64,000 nucleotides of DNA from Trypanosoma brucei gambiense DAL972 (taxonomy: Eukaryota; Euglenozoa; Kinetoplastea; Trypanosomatida; Trypanosomatidae). The stretch is from contig NC_026742.1 in the NCBI RefSeq assembly GCF_000210295.1, positions 620,001 to 684,000 of the forward strand. Direction: 5' to 3'. How positions within the stretch are numbered: the stretch's first letter is position 1; each line of letters begins with the position of its first letter. The translations under genes were made by a program, and so were the position numbers. The notes under the pieces are model-generated. The model was not told the origin of the DNA. It searched no databases and worked only from the letters and a program-made list of their open reading frames with translations. Positions 35,560 to 45,916 of the stretch are shown piece after piece.

Positions 35560-38500
35560 ATGAATCAGAACAATTTATCTTGCGAGGACAGTGATGTTTC
35601 CACTAATCCTGGAAACGCCTCACCAGGTTCTGGGGATGATAGCGGAACATCTTCTGAGGGACATCCGTCATGTGTGGATAATTCCGTGTCGCCGTCGGTA
35701 TCTTCTCTGTTATCGCAAGCGGAAAAGAGCGCCACTGATTCAGTTCATGCAGAGGAGGAGCACTTGGAAAAAGAAACGGAGTTGAGACAAGGGATGAAAC
35801 AGGGAGGGTTTGTAAAGAGCGCTGGACGCGGAAGCAAGGATCCGCTCGCGCTTGAGCAAGCAGTGGCACCCGCGATACCGGTGCCATTTGTTGGTCTTAT
35901 AAATGAGGGTTGTACATGTTACTTGAACTCTCTTCTTCAAATGTTGTTTCACTTATGCTACTTCCGAAACGCTGTTTATCTCACACCAACGGACGCTAAT
36001 GATGAGAGTTGCTCGATACCTCGTGCGCTGCAATCAGTTTTCCATGAGATGGAGGTACGCCGTACCCCAGTGCATACAAAAAAGCTGACAGCCGCCTTCG
36101 ACTGGACTGAGAGCGAGCTTTACTCTCAGCATGACATTCAAGAAATGGCCACGCTGCTTCGTGACAATCTTGAGGAGCGAATGAAGGGATCTGTAAGTGA
36201 GGGCGCGATCAACCGGATGTTTGAGGGTTATGGCGAGCAAGTTGTTGCAACACTCGACAAGAGCTTTTGTTCACGCAGCCGGGACACCTTTTACGATATC
36301 CACCTTCCCCTCGAGGGGCATACCAACCTCATGGATAGTTTACGCTCGCTCACAGCGAAGGACATGCTTGTTGGGGACAACAAGTATCGCGTTGAGGAAC
36401 CTGGGAGGGAGCCACAATATAAGGACGCACAGAAAAGTTATGAATTCCGTCGCTTTCCACCTGTTATTTGGTTTCATTTAAAACGGTTCGAAATGGATCT
36501 CACATCACCTATACTGGAGACGAAGAAGGTGAACAGTTACTTGGAGTTTCCCGTGGAGTTGTCCCTCGAGGAATTGGAACACGAGACGCCCTCAAATTGG
36601 GGGGAATACGCTACTCAAGTATTTGCTGGGGATATGGGTGATGAAAAGAAAATGATGGGAGATGATGGGGGTGAGAAGAGGAAGAGGAGAAAAGGAGATA
36701 ATGAAGCAGCAACGGCTATTGCACGGCCCTTCAGTAGGGATACACCAGCCGTATATGATCTGCAGGGAGTTATTGTGCACAAGGGTTCTGTCCGTAGCGG
36801 TCACTACTACTGCTACATAAGGGAATGGGATGCCACTGAGAAGAGGTTTACGCGTTGGTTGGAATTTGATGATGAGAGGGTGACAGTTGTCAGCCAGGAG
36901 GTTGCGGTCAATGACAACTTCGGCGTGCCTGCTCCAACAGAGGGAAGGCCACTCTGGCACATGCCTACTAATAATGCTTATATGCTTTCATATGTAAGAC
37001 GTGCCGATTGTCAGAGGATGTTTGAACGGCCGAAGAATAACATTGTTCCTCAGTGTGTAAGGGATCAACTTCGGGAGGAAATCCAGGAGGAGAAACGACG
37101 TGAGGAGGAGGCAAACATGCGTCGCAGAAAGTTGGTGCTATACGTCCTCACGGATGAAATAATCAGTGAGCATGTCAAGCGAGTACAACGTGAGACCTTT
37201 CCATCAGATCCTCGGATTTGGGAGGAAGTTTGTTTCCGTGTCGAAGTAGAAAAAACTACTCCGCTTCAAATGGTGTATGTTTCTGTCGCTGAGTGCGTAC
37301 CGAACGTTAAAAAGAGGTTCAGGTTTGACGATTTCCGACTCTGGCTCTCTCCGTGGACAAGCCACATCCACGTTGCGGTGCCGTTGCAACTGACCGAATC
37401 AACTAAGAATTGCTCACTCACTGAATACCTCAACTATAGGAACGATGACAAATCACCACTGATGCACTTCCTTGTGTACCTACAACGACGGACAACACTT
37501 CCGCAACTTTATGTACCGAATACCGCTTCATTGTTTGTTAATCAACGACTTGGGGCTGAGGCGGTGGCTGCGTGCAACGGATGCGCCATTGTCCTCCCCA
37601 AACCAACTCCCATCAGCAGTATTACGTTCTACACAATTTACTTTTCTGATTATGCGGCGCCATGCAACGTGCATATTTGCCTGTACGCTGCTGATGATCA
37701 AAAAACTCCTTGTGAAAGCAAAACATGTACACTCAGCCGGGACCTATGCATGTTTGACGTGAACTCCACGGGGCAAAAAATCGCATTAATCCGGTGCGCT
37801 GTGAGAGGTTCGCTAGCGTGGGTCTATTTATTAGCAAAGGAAAGACCCTCAATGTCGTCGTTACGGGTGACATATGGGTCTGAAGGGGAGGGGATCGAAG
37901 AAACTAACATTTCGTCTCTCCCCCGTATTGACAGGTGTGCTGTTTTGGTCTTTCTCAAATATTTCAACCCCGTCACCCGCCACGTTGCCTACGCAGGATC
38001 GGCGATGATTCCACTGCACGCAACAGTTGCCGATTGTGGGCGAGTGTTGCTACGTCTTTTGGGTGAGGACCCTGACTTAGTTGATACTCTTCGAATATAT
38101 GAGGAAAGCCAGTGCCAAAATGTACTACTCGATAATGAGAAGACTCTCCAGAACTCTGGTATCATAGTTGGTAGTGTACTGATTGCGCAACAACGCAATT
38201 CGCGTGTGCACTCATATACTGATGTAAACGACTATCTGCTTAGTCTGCCAAACTTTATCCATGTGAAGGCCACCCATTCCGTCTTTGAGGAGCGCTACAT
38301 GTTTTCGGAAGAAGACTTGGGTTATGAGGCTGATAATGTTGAAGGAAGTGATGATTGCGTTGTACCAGCAAGGCCGGCCGTCGTGGAGGCGTCAATTCCC
38401 ATGTCCGATGCGGACAGTGAGGTTCGCGGACAGACGACGTTCTACCCACCAAGGAACTTTCACGTCATCAAAGCATATATGCTTACATTAGATAGCCAGT

Positions 38501-39588
38501 TGAAGTACGATGAGGTCTGTGAAGCAATTGGTACTGCAAGCGGACATGACCCAGCTTTCATTCGGTTGTACAAAGGTACTTGCGGTGGCAATCCCAACTG
38601 TGGGGAGATATTAACGCCAGAGGTGGACCCTGCACCCAGCGATATGGTCCTTTCAGGGTTATTGTGGGGTAACCGTGTGGATGTCATCTTTTTTGAGGTA
38701 CTGCGCGAGCCACGACGCGTGGTGGAGTGTCGCCCGCGCCTCGTAGTGACGGTACGGGGTCGGAAGAATGAGGCAATATACAAGGAGAAGCTTGTGGTTC
38801 CACAGGGTACCACAGTTGGTGATGTGGTAGAACAGGCAGTTCGGCGATGTGCGATAACTGTTGAGCGCACATTTTGTTCTGACGGGGGAGCAGGGGCCGC
38901 CTTGGATGCTGGCGGTAGTGTCAACAGATGCAGCAGAAGCAGAAGCAATAACAGTGAGGTGATGAGTTCACAGGTTATCACTCCTTTTGTCATTGCCCCT
39001 CATTACCTTGCGCTTGTCGTCGACCCCCGCGAGCGTCTAATCAACTGCATCATCGAAGTGCCCGTTATGGAAGACGGCACGTGTGACTGTAATTGTTTTA
39101 TCGATGACTTGGTTTCACAAGCGGTGGCTGCATACGGAACCGCCGGTCTCTGTGCCCCAATGGAGCCACTAACAATTTTTGTTGTGCCTGCTCCGCCGCT
39201 GCAGAAGGATCAGTTCCGGATTGCTTGCTGTCATGGTGAAGTATTTGCTGACCGGGATGACAGTCTCCCACTAATGTTTGGGCAGCCTTTTGTTGTTACG
39301 GCAGATTACCACGCAACTGTAGAGACACTGCGGGATATCCTCCTCGAGTACACGGGTGTTCCCGCTAATGAAGTTGTGCCTTTACAACGTGGTGTTGTTG
39401 TCATAGCCACAAGGCGAAGCGTTTTCCTTCCTTGGAGCGAATGTTTCTTTGAATTTGTGAGGCGGGAAGAGAGAAAAAGGGGTCCATTCACTCCGTCACT
39501 GCTGCTAAACCACCGTCGGCCGAGAGAAAAACCGGGATCGCGGTACGTGGCGCAGGCTGCTCCGGCGTTACGTATTTCAAGAAGGTGA
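35560..39588 (+). CDS. Ubiquitin C-terminal hydrolase, USP7-like
   Basis: A 1342-aa deubiquitinating cysteine protease. The USP catalytic domain starts near residue 109. The Cys box is GLINEGCTCYLNSLLQ with the nucleophile at Cys120; the His box is SGHYYCYI with His415; the Asp is 437 or 438 (EFDDERV). LTPTDANDESCSIPRALQSVF and DWTESELYSQHDIQEMATLL, taken in parts, align with USP7 and not with other USPs. An insert of about 45 charged residues (about 352-397) splits the catalytic domain before the His box. The N-terminal 108 residues are disordered, so the TRAF/MATH domain of USP7 is absent. The C-terminal 860 residues include a beta-rich part (about 640-770) and ubiquitin-like repeats (for example HVIKAYMLTLDSQLKYDEV), as in USP7. 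Likely nuclear or cytosolic. Confidence 0.88.
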   Translation: MNQNNLSCEDSDVSTNPGNASPGSGDDSGTSSEGHPSCVDNSVSPSVSSLLSQAEKSATDSVHAEEEHLEKETELRQGMKQGGFVKSAGRGSKDPLALEQAVAPAIPVPFVGLINEGCTCYLNSLLQMLFHLCYFRNAVYLTPTDANDESCSIPRALQSVFHEMEVRRTPVHTKKLTAAFDWTESELYSQHDIQEMATLLRDNLEERMKGSVSEGAINRMFEGYGEQVVATLDKSFCSRSRDTFYDIHLPLEGHTNLMDSLRSLTAKDMLVGDNKYRVEEPGREPQYKDAQKSYEFRRFPPVIWFHLKRFEMDLTSPILETKKVNSYLEFPVELSLEELEHETPSNWGEYATQVFAGDMGDEKKMMGDDGGEKRKRRKGDNEAATAIARPFSRDTPAVYDLQGVIVHKGSVRSGHYYCYIREWDATEKRFTRWLEFDDERVTVVSQEVAVNDNFGVPAPTEGRPLWHMPTNNAYMLSYVRRADCQRMFERPKNNIVPQCVRDQLREEIQEEKRREEEANMRRRKLVLYVLTDEIISEHVKRVQRETFPSDPRIWEEVCFRVEVEKTTPLQMVYVSVAECVPNVKKRFRFDDFRLWLSPWTSHIHVAVPLQLTESTKNCSLTEYLNYRNDDKSPLMHFLVYLQRRTTLPQLYVPNTASLFVNQRLGAEAVAACNGCAIVLPKPTPISSITFYTIYFSDYAAPCNVHICLYAADDQKTPCESKTCTLSRDLCMFDVNSTGQKIALIRCAVRGSLAWVYLLAKERPSMSSLRVTYGSEGEGIEETNISSLPRIDRCAVLVFLKYFNPVTRHVAYAGSAMIPLHATVADCGRVLLRLLGEDPDLVDTLRIYEESQCQNVLLDNEKTLQNSGIIVGSVLIAQQRNSRVHSYTDVNDYLLSLPNFIHVKATHSVFEERYMFSEEDLGYEADNVEGSDDCVVPARPAVVEASIPMSDADSEVRGQTTFYPPRNFHVIKAYMLTLDSQLKYDEVCEAIGTASGHDPAFIRLYKGTCGGNPNCGEILTPEVDPAPSDMVLSGLLWGNRVDVIFFEVLREPRRVVECRPRLVVTVRGRKNEAIYKEKLVVPQGTTVGDVVEQAVRRCAITVERTFCSDGGAGAALDAGGSVNRCSRSRSNNSEVMSSQVITPFVIAPHYLALVVDPRERLINCIIEVPVMEDGTCDCNCFIDDLVSQAVAAYGTAGLCAPMEPLTIFVVPAPPLQKDQFRIACCHGEVFADRDDSLPLMFGQPFVVTADYHATVETLRDILLEYTGVPANEVVPLQRGVVVIATRRSVFLPWSECFFEFVRREERKRGPFTPSLLLNHRRPREKPGSRYVAQAAPALRISRR

Positions 39589-40330
39589 AGGAAAGGCAAA
39601 AAACAAAAAAAGCCATCAGAGTCCTTGGTTCCATGAACTACTTCTTTGAAGTCCCTTCACCGAAGCGCCTAATCAGTGGGAATAATATAATGTGTACGTG
39701 TATATGTATGAATGTATGTGTGTTGGGGGTGGGGTGGGGTAACAGTGGGGAAAAAAAAGAATAAGAAGAGGAGGAGGAAGCGTGTGAGAACATTTGATTA
39801 TTTGGGGTATACGCACCTGGGATATGTCCCCATTACTGCTGAACACTTACATGAAGACACCCGTACAGACGTGAATATATAATATGCATGTATGAACTCC
39901 GTCATCAGGGATACAGAATTTCTTTTTCTTTCCTACTTTTACATTGTTAGTCTTCCGGTGTTTTTTTTTCCCCTTTCCTGTTTGTGCTATTTTTCTGCCG
40001 TGCATTTTTTTTTGTATTTGTGTGGCAGTGGTGAAGCAGTCGCGTTTCTTTTGATGTTTGCCCACATCTTTTGCTCTGCCTCACAAAGGGCAAGTTTGTT
40101 TGTTTCTTTCTCTGTCTGTTCGTGAATAAAATTGTTATTATTACCAATGAACTGTTTGGCTCACGGCAAAAGAGAGGAGGGGGGAAATGCATATTTTGTC
40201 CACCTGCACTACAGCCATAGGTGAGGGAAAACAGCGGCATTGAGATCGGAGAAGGAATGGATAGTTGAATTTTGAGTTTACTTTACTTTACTTTTCTTTT
40301 TGTTTAGTTTTGCGTGCTTTTGTGCCTTCG

Positions 40331-40352
40331 CCAAGTAATGATGATTACTTGG
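40331..40352 (+). other. Perfect 9-bp stem-loop in the USP7-like 3' UTR region
   Basis: CCAAGTAAT, loop GATG, ATTACTTGG: a perfect 9-bp stem with a 4-base loop, about 740 bases after the USP7-like stop codon. Confidence 0.6.
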
Positions 40353-40630
40353 ACGTTTTGGCTCTTCCGTATTGCTGTTCATTATCTCTGCGTTTAAATG
40401 TTGACTTGTGATGGACAATTAGCATTTGTGCAGAGGGTGAATGCATCAACGATGAAGGAAAGAAAGAAAAAGAAGAGGAGAAAAGAAAATGGGAGACAAT
40501 GTTGCCCATTTTTTTTTTTTTAAGGCCCTTCTTTCGCGTTGTTTTGTTTTTTGTTGTTGTATTGGCCCCCTCTTTGTGTGGCTCAGTGGCGCTTTTTAGG
40601 TGTGCTTACGCCTGTGTCTTTTCGTGTCTG

Positions 40631-40675
40631 CATGTGTATGTGTATGTGTATGTGTATGTGTGTGCGTGTGTGTTG
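40631..40675. repeat. (TGTGTA)n / (TG)n simple repeat
   Basis: About four TGTGTA units followed by a TG-rich tail, within the intergenic region upstream of TOP2. Confidence 0.85.
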
Positions 40676-41220
40676 TGTTTTTTTTTACTTTTCCTCCTAA
40701 TTCTTCTCTTACTTCTTTTTCTTTTTTTTTTTGTCTCAGCGGGAAACTCAAAGAGCAACATTCCCGCCACCTTTCATCATTATTATTATTATTGTTATTT
40801 ATTTATTTATTCCTTTTACCTTCTCTTTTCTATTTGGTCCTCCTTCTCCTCTGCTGTGGGCTCCGTGGCCCATGCGTCAACACACAATAAGGTGCATGCG
40901 CACAGACGGTATACAGCTGCATATGCATACGTTCATTTATATTGATATTGATATATATATATATATATGCATGCCTTTATTTGGTGTGTAGATCTTTATG
41001 TTTGCAATTGAGCTCGGCTCCCTTCCGTTTCCATCCTTACGTAAATTTATCAGTATTGTTATTATTATGTTGTCGTTATTATCATTACTTTTTCCTTTGC
41101 TCTTTTTTTTTCGTTTTTTCTTTACTTCCTTTTCTCCTCTCTCTCACACAAATGATTTTCTTTCTGCGTTTCAACTCCTACCATTTGCGAAGGAGTTGGC
41201 GCTGGATTCCGTTGCATTGA

Positions 41221-41510
41221 GGAGTGAAAGAATACGGGGGGAAAAAAAGGAGAGGTTGAGGGAGGAGGAAAGGAAATAAAAGGAAAGAAAAGGGGGGAAG
41301 AAAAAGGAGCGGCGGTCCATGAAAGGTAAAGGAAAGAGATAAGGAAAAGGAGTAGGAGGAGTTCGGGGCAAGTGGTGTGGAAAAGAAAGAAATTGGTACT
41401 GGGAAGGTACTAAAAGAAAAGGGAAGAGTGAAAAGAAGGAAGGGAGAGGAGAAAGAAGGAAGGGGGAAAAAAACAAGAAAGGAACGAGGTTGGAGGGTTC
41501 CAAAGAAGGG
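41221..41510 (+). repeat. 290-base polypurine tract
   Basis: Nearly uninterrupted A/G on the + strand (runs such as GGAAAGGAAATAAAAGGAAA), directly downstream of a T/C-rich block at 41040-41150. Low complexity, no coding sense. Confidence 0.85.
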
Positions 41511-42204
41511 AGATAACGTGTTTCAGAAGAAGTTGAGTTATACCCCCTTGGAGTGAGTTAAAGTGAGTGGGAGTGTTTCGTGACACGACGGTGACATCAT
41601 TATGTGCATGGTAGTTATCGTCGCTTACTGCTGTTATTGTGTCCAGCATGTGGACTGTTTATCGAGTTTTTTTTTTGGGGGGGCGGTGATAAATCCCCTC
41701 ATCAATTTAACAGTTTTCCTTAACATGCTGAATGCTTGGTTGCTCGTAGGTTCAACTATCACGGCCTTTGATACCTGATGTTTTTATTTGTCGTTCGTTC
41801 TATGTGCCTTTCCTCTCTTTCTTTTTTTTTTGATTCTATTCTCTCTCTCTCATATGCTTCGCTTTTTATTGCCCACTGCGACCCCTCTATGCTTCTATTT
41901 TTACATTTACTCTACCAAAAAGAAGCTGAGGGCAACACAGAGAAAGGAACAAGCGATATAAAGTCCTCAGATCAACTGGTTGTGCGAGCGCCTGTCAGGT
42001 ACTGTTGCCAGCAGTAGGTGAGAGCCCACCGCTCTGAGTGCCACAAGCGGGTCGCGTTAATTTTGTTTTACGCTCAAGTAACCACTGTCTTTTTCTTTTT
42101 GGCTTTTACCCGTACTGCTTTGCATTCAGGACGGTGGTAAGCGCGAAGGGAGTTCTTCAATTCTTCTTTACGCTACGCAGCTTGTAGGGGAGGACTTGTG
42201 TGCA

Positions 42205-42232
42205 TATCGTTGTTGTTATTATTATTATTTAG
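42205..42232 (+). promoter_or_regulatory. Predicted trans-splice acceptor of TOP2
   Basis: A T-rich TTA repeat ends in TTTAG (AG 42231-42232), 18 bases before the ATG at 42251. An earlier tract near 42090-42130 is an alternative. Confidence 0.5.
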
Positions 42233-42250
42233 TTTGACTCCTTATACACA

Positions 42251-45200
42251 ATGGCGGAGGCACACAAGTATAAGAAGCTCACACCTATTGAGCATGTACT
42301 CACACGACCAGAGATGTACATTGGTAGTCTCGACACAACGGCAACCCCCATGTTTATATACGATGAACAGAAGGGTCACATGGTGTGGGAGACGGTGAAA
42401 CTGAATCACGGTTTGCTGAAAATCGTGGATGAAATTCTGCTAAATGCATCTGATAACATCTCCAACAGAAGTGCGCGCATGACGTATATCCGCGTGACCA
42501 TCACGGACACGGGTGAGATTACTATAGAGAACGACGGTGCTGGGATCCCCATCGTACGCAGTCGGGAGCATAAATTATATATACCAGAGATGGTATTCGG
42601 TCACCTACTTACCAGCTCTAATTATGATGACGATAACCAAAATGCAGTTGCTGGTCGCCACGGTTACGGTGCAAAGCTAACCAACATTCTTTCCCTGAGC
42701 TTTTCCGTCTGCTGCCGCACAAATGGGAGGGAGTTTCACATGAGTTGGCAGGATCACATGAGGAAGGCAACGGCTCCACGCGTTTCAAACGTCGGCACAA
42801 AAGAGAAAAATGTCACGCGTGTGAAGTTTCTCCCCGACTACGAGCGATTTGGCATGAAGGAGAAGAAAATTTCAAACGACATGAAGCGTGTGCTCTACAA
42901 GCGCATTATGGACCTTTCCGCAATGTTTCCGAATATTCAAATAACCCTGAACGGCTCATCCTTTGGCTTCAAGTCCTTTAAGGACTATGCGACTCTGTAC
43001 AGTGCCATGACCCCAAAGGGAGAGAAACCACCGCCACCATACGTATACGAGAGTAAAAGCGGTTGCGTTGCCTTCATTCCTTCAGTAGTCCCCGGGGTGC
43101 GGCGGATGTTTGGTGTGGTCAACGGTGTGGTAACGTATAATGGCGGTACGCATTGCAATGCTGCGCAGGATATATTGACCGGCTGCCTCGATGGCGTGGA
43201 ACGGGAATTAAAGAAGGAGAACAAAGTGATGGACACTAATCGAGTGCTTCGTCACTTCACTATTCTAGTTTTCCTCGTGCAGGTGCAGCCAAAGTTTGAT
43301 TCTCAGAATAAAGCTCGACTTGTTTCTACCCCCACGATGCCCCGTGTTCCTCGGCAAGATGTGATGAAATATCTTCTGCGCATGCCTTTTCTCGAGGCTC
43401 ATGTGAGTACTATTACGGGGCAGTTAGCGCAGGAACTAAATAAGGAGATCGGCACCGGACGCCGTATGAGTAGCAAAACCCTCCTGACCTCCATAACGAA
43501 ACTGGTAGATGCAACTTCTACACGCCGTGACCCAAAACATACCCGCACGTTAATTGTTACTGAGGGTGACTCCGCAAAGGCTCTCGCGCAGAACTCTTTA
43601 TCGAGTGACCAAAAGCGATATACAGGCGTATTTCCGCTTCGGGGTAAGCTGCTAAACGTGCGTAACAAGAATCTTAAGCGACTGAGGAACTGCAAGGAGT
43701 TGCAGGAACTGTTTTGTGCCCTGGGGCTTGAGCTAGATAAAGATTACACCGACGCCGATGAATTACGGTACCAACGCATACTTATCATGACAGATCAGGA
43801 CGCAGATGGCTCACACATTAAGGGTTTGGTTATCAACGCGTTCGAGTCTTTGTGGCCCTCGTTGCTGGTACGCAATCCTGGGTTCATCTCTATATTCTCC
43901 ACACCCATCGTAAAGGCACGACTGCGCGACAAGTCGGTGGTATCCTTCTTCAGCATGAAGGAGTTTCACAAGTGGCAGCGCTCAAATGCAAATACACCAT
44001 ACACATGTAAGTACTATAAGGGTCTCGGTACTTCTACCACTGCTGAGGGAAAAGAGTACTTCAAGGATATGGAGAAACACACAATGCGCTTACTCGTGGA
44101 CCGCTCCGATCATAAGCTTCTTGACAATGTTTTCGACTCACAGGAGGTAGAATGGCGAAAGGACTGGATGACCAAGGCGAATGCTTTTACCGGCGAGGTA
44201 GATATTGATCGTAGCAAGAAAATGCTAACGGTCACAGATTTTGTGCATAAGGAGATGGTTCATTTCGCCCTTGTTGGTAATGCCCGTGCGCTTGCGCACT
44301 CTGTAGACGGGCTTAAGCCTTCTCAGCGAAAGATTATTTGGGCTCTTATGCGGCGGTCCGGTAATGAGGCGGCGAAGGTGGCACAACTATCAGGTTACAT
44401 ATCAGAAGCTTCCGCTTTTCATCATGGTGAGACTTCATTGCAGGAGACGATGATTAAGATGGCGCAGAGCTTCACTGGTGGTAACAACGTCAACCTTCTC
44501 GTCCCTGAGGGTCAGTTCGGTTCTCGTCAGCAACTCGGTAATGATCATGCGGCGCCCCGTTACATTTTCACAAAGCTTTCAAAAGTAGCCCGCTTGCTTT
44601 TCCCTAGTGAAGATGACCCATTGCTAGACTACATTGTGGAAGAGGGTCAGCAGGTGGAGCCGAACCATTACGTTCCAATCCTACCGCTGCTCCTCTGCAA
44701 CGGAAGTGTGGGCATCGGTTTCGGTTTTGCGTCGAATATTCCACCATTCCACCCGTTGGACGTATCTGCAGCGGTACGAGCGATGATTAGCGGCGAAGCT
44801 GCCAAGTCGGTTGTCCGTCGACTTGTGCCGTGGGCTGTAGGCTTTCAGGGTGAGATACGTCGTGGCCCCGAAGGAGAGTTTATTGCTGTGGGAACGTATA
44901 CTTACTGTAAGGGTGGTCGTGTGCATGTTACGGAGCTTCCTTGGACGTGTAGCGTTGAAGCATTCCGTGAGCACATTTCTTACCTCGCCACAAAGGATAT
45001 TGTTAACCGCATTGCCGACTATTCCGGCGCCAATCACGTTGACATTGATGTGGAAGTTGCTCAGGGTGCGGTGAACACGTATGCTGAGTGCGAGTCGGAA
45101 CTTGGCCTCACGCAACGTATTCACATCAACGGTACAGTCTTTTCACCGAATGGAACTCTTTCACCTCTGGAAAGTGACCTCACACCCGTCCTCCAGTGGC

Positions 45201-45916
45201 ACTACGACCGCAGACTTGATTTATATAAAAAGAGGCGACAACGTAATTTGACGCTGTTGGAGCAGGAATTGGCCAGAGAGAAGTCGACACTCAAATTTGT
45301 GCAACACTTCCGTGCCGGCCACATTGACTTTGCGAATGCTACGGAGGCAACACTTGAAAAGGTGTGTTCAAAGTTAGGGTTAGTACGTGTAGATGACTCG
45401 TTCGACTACATTTTGCGTAAACCCATCACGTTCTATACCAAAACAAGTTTTGAAAATCTTCTCAAGAAGATCGCGGAGACGGAGCGGCGCATTGAAGCTC
45501 TCAAGAAGACAACCCCTGTGCAGTTGTGGTTGGGCGAACTTGATCAATTTGATCGCTTCTTTCAGGACCATGAGAAAAAGATGGTGGAGGCTATTTTGAA
45601 GGAAAGAAGGCAGCGATCACCCCCGAGCGACCTTCTCCCTGGTCTTCAACAGCCGCGTCTGGAGGTGGAGGAGGCAAAGGGTGGTAAAAAATTTGAGATG
45701 CGGGTTCAGGTGCGAAAGTACGTCCCTCCACCAACCAAGCGGGGAGCAGGGGGCCGTAGTGATGGTGACGGAGGCGCAACTGCGGCCGGTGCTGCTGCAG
45801 CCGTGGGGGGAAGAGGTGAAAAGAAGGGCCCGGGACGAGCCGGTGGGGTTCGACGTATGGTACTCGACGCCCTTGCGAAGCGTGTGACACGTTTGCTGCC
45901 GCGTCTGCTGTTCTAG
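42251..45916 (+). CDS. TOP2: DNA topoisomerase II (probably the mitochondrial/kinetoplast enzyme)
   Basis: A type IIA topoisomerase of 1221 aa that passes one DNA duplex through another. The GHKL ATPase begins almost at once (YKKLTPIEHVLTRPEMYIGS), with the ATP-site motif EILLNASDN near 58-66 and the P-loop-like GRHGYGAKL near 137. The TOPRIM domain starts at EGDSAKAL (Glu438) and has DQDADGSH near 516. The catalytic Tyr is 771 (APRYIFTKL). The last 90 residues are Gly/Ala/Lys-rich; the C-terminal domain is much shorter than in yeast or human TOP2. The length equals what I recall for T. brucei TOP2, reported as needed for kinetoplast DNA. No N-terminal presequence is visible, so import would rely on an internal or C-terminal signal. 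T. brucei also has nuclear TOP2 genes elsewhere. Confidence 0.92.
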   Translation: MAEAHKYKKLTPIEHVLTRPEMYIGSLDTTATPMFIYDEQKGHMVWETVKLNHGLLKIVDEILLNASDNISNRSARMTYIRVTITDTGEITIENDGAGIPIVRSREHKLYIPEMVFGHLLTSSNYDDDNQNAVAGRHGYGAKLTNILSLSFSVCCRTNGREFHMSWQDHMRKATAPRVSNVGTKEKNVTRVKFLPDYERFGMKEKKISNDMKRVLYKRIMDLSAMFPNIQITLNGSSFGFKSFKDYATLYSAMTPKGEKPPPPYVYESKSGCVAFIPSVVPGVRRMFGVVNGVVTYNGGTHCNAAQDILTGCLDGVERELKKENKVMDTNRVLRHFTILVFLVQVQPKFDSQNKARLVSTPTMPRVPRQDVMKYLLRMPFLEAHVSTITGQLAQELNKEIGTGRRMSSKTLLTSITKLVDATSTRRDPKHTRTLIVTEGDSAKALAQNSLSSDQKRYTGVFPLRGKLLNVRNKNLKRLRNCKELQELFCALGLELDKDYTDADELRYQRILIMTDQDADGSHIKGLVINAFESLWPSLLVRNPGFISIFSTPIVKARLRDKSVVSFFSMKEFHKWQRSNANTPYTCKYYKGLGTSTTAEGKEYFKDMEKHTMRLLVDRSDHKLLDNVFDSQEVEWRKDWMTKANAFTGEVDIDRSKKMLTVTDFVHKEMVHFALVGNARALAHSVDGLKPSQRKIIWALMRRSGNEAAKVAQLSGYISEASAFHHGETSLQETMIKMAQSFTGGNNVNLLVPEGQFGSRQQLGNDHAAPRYIFTKLSKVARLLFPSEDDPLLDYIVEEGQQVEPNHYVPILPLLLCNGSVGIGFGFASNIPPFHPLDVSAAVRAMISGEAAKSVVRRLVPWAVGFQGEIRRGPEGEFIAVGTYTYCKGGRVHVTELPWTCSVEAFREHISYLATKDIVNRIADYSGANHVDIDVEVAQGAVNTYAECESELGLTQRIHINGTVFSPNGTLSPLESDLTPVLQWHYDRRLDLYKKRRQRNLTLLEQELAREKSTLKFVQHFRAGHIDFANATEATLEKVCSKLGLVRVDDSFDYILRKPITFYTKTSFENLLKKIAETERRIEALKKTTPVQLWLGELDQFDRFFQDHEKKMVEAILKERRQRSPPSDLLPGLQQPRLEVEEAKGGKKFEMRVQVRKYVPPPTKRGAGGRSDGDGGATAAGAAAAVGGRGEKKGPGRAGGVRRMVLDALAKRVTRLLPRLLF

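Larger units (their letters stand above)
39589..42250 (+). other. Long intergenic region (2.7 kb) between USP7-like and TOP2
   Basis: No convincing gene. It includes a hairpin at 40331-40352, a (TGTGTA)n block at about 40631-40675, T/C-rich DNA at 40500-41160, an almost pure purine stretch at 41221-41510, and TTA repeats at about 40780-40808 and 42210-42230. Open frames here are Phe/Leu/Ser or Lys/Glu/Gly runs. Confidence 0.55.

Noticed and set aside
40499..41279. Several overlapping + frames of 86 to 148 codons
   Set aside because: All are low-complexity readings of T/C-rich and TG-repeat DNA.
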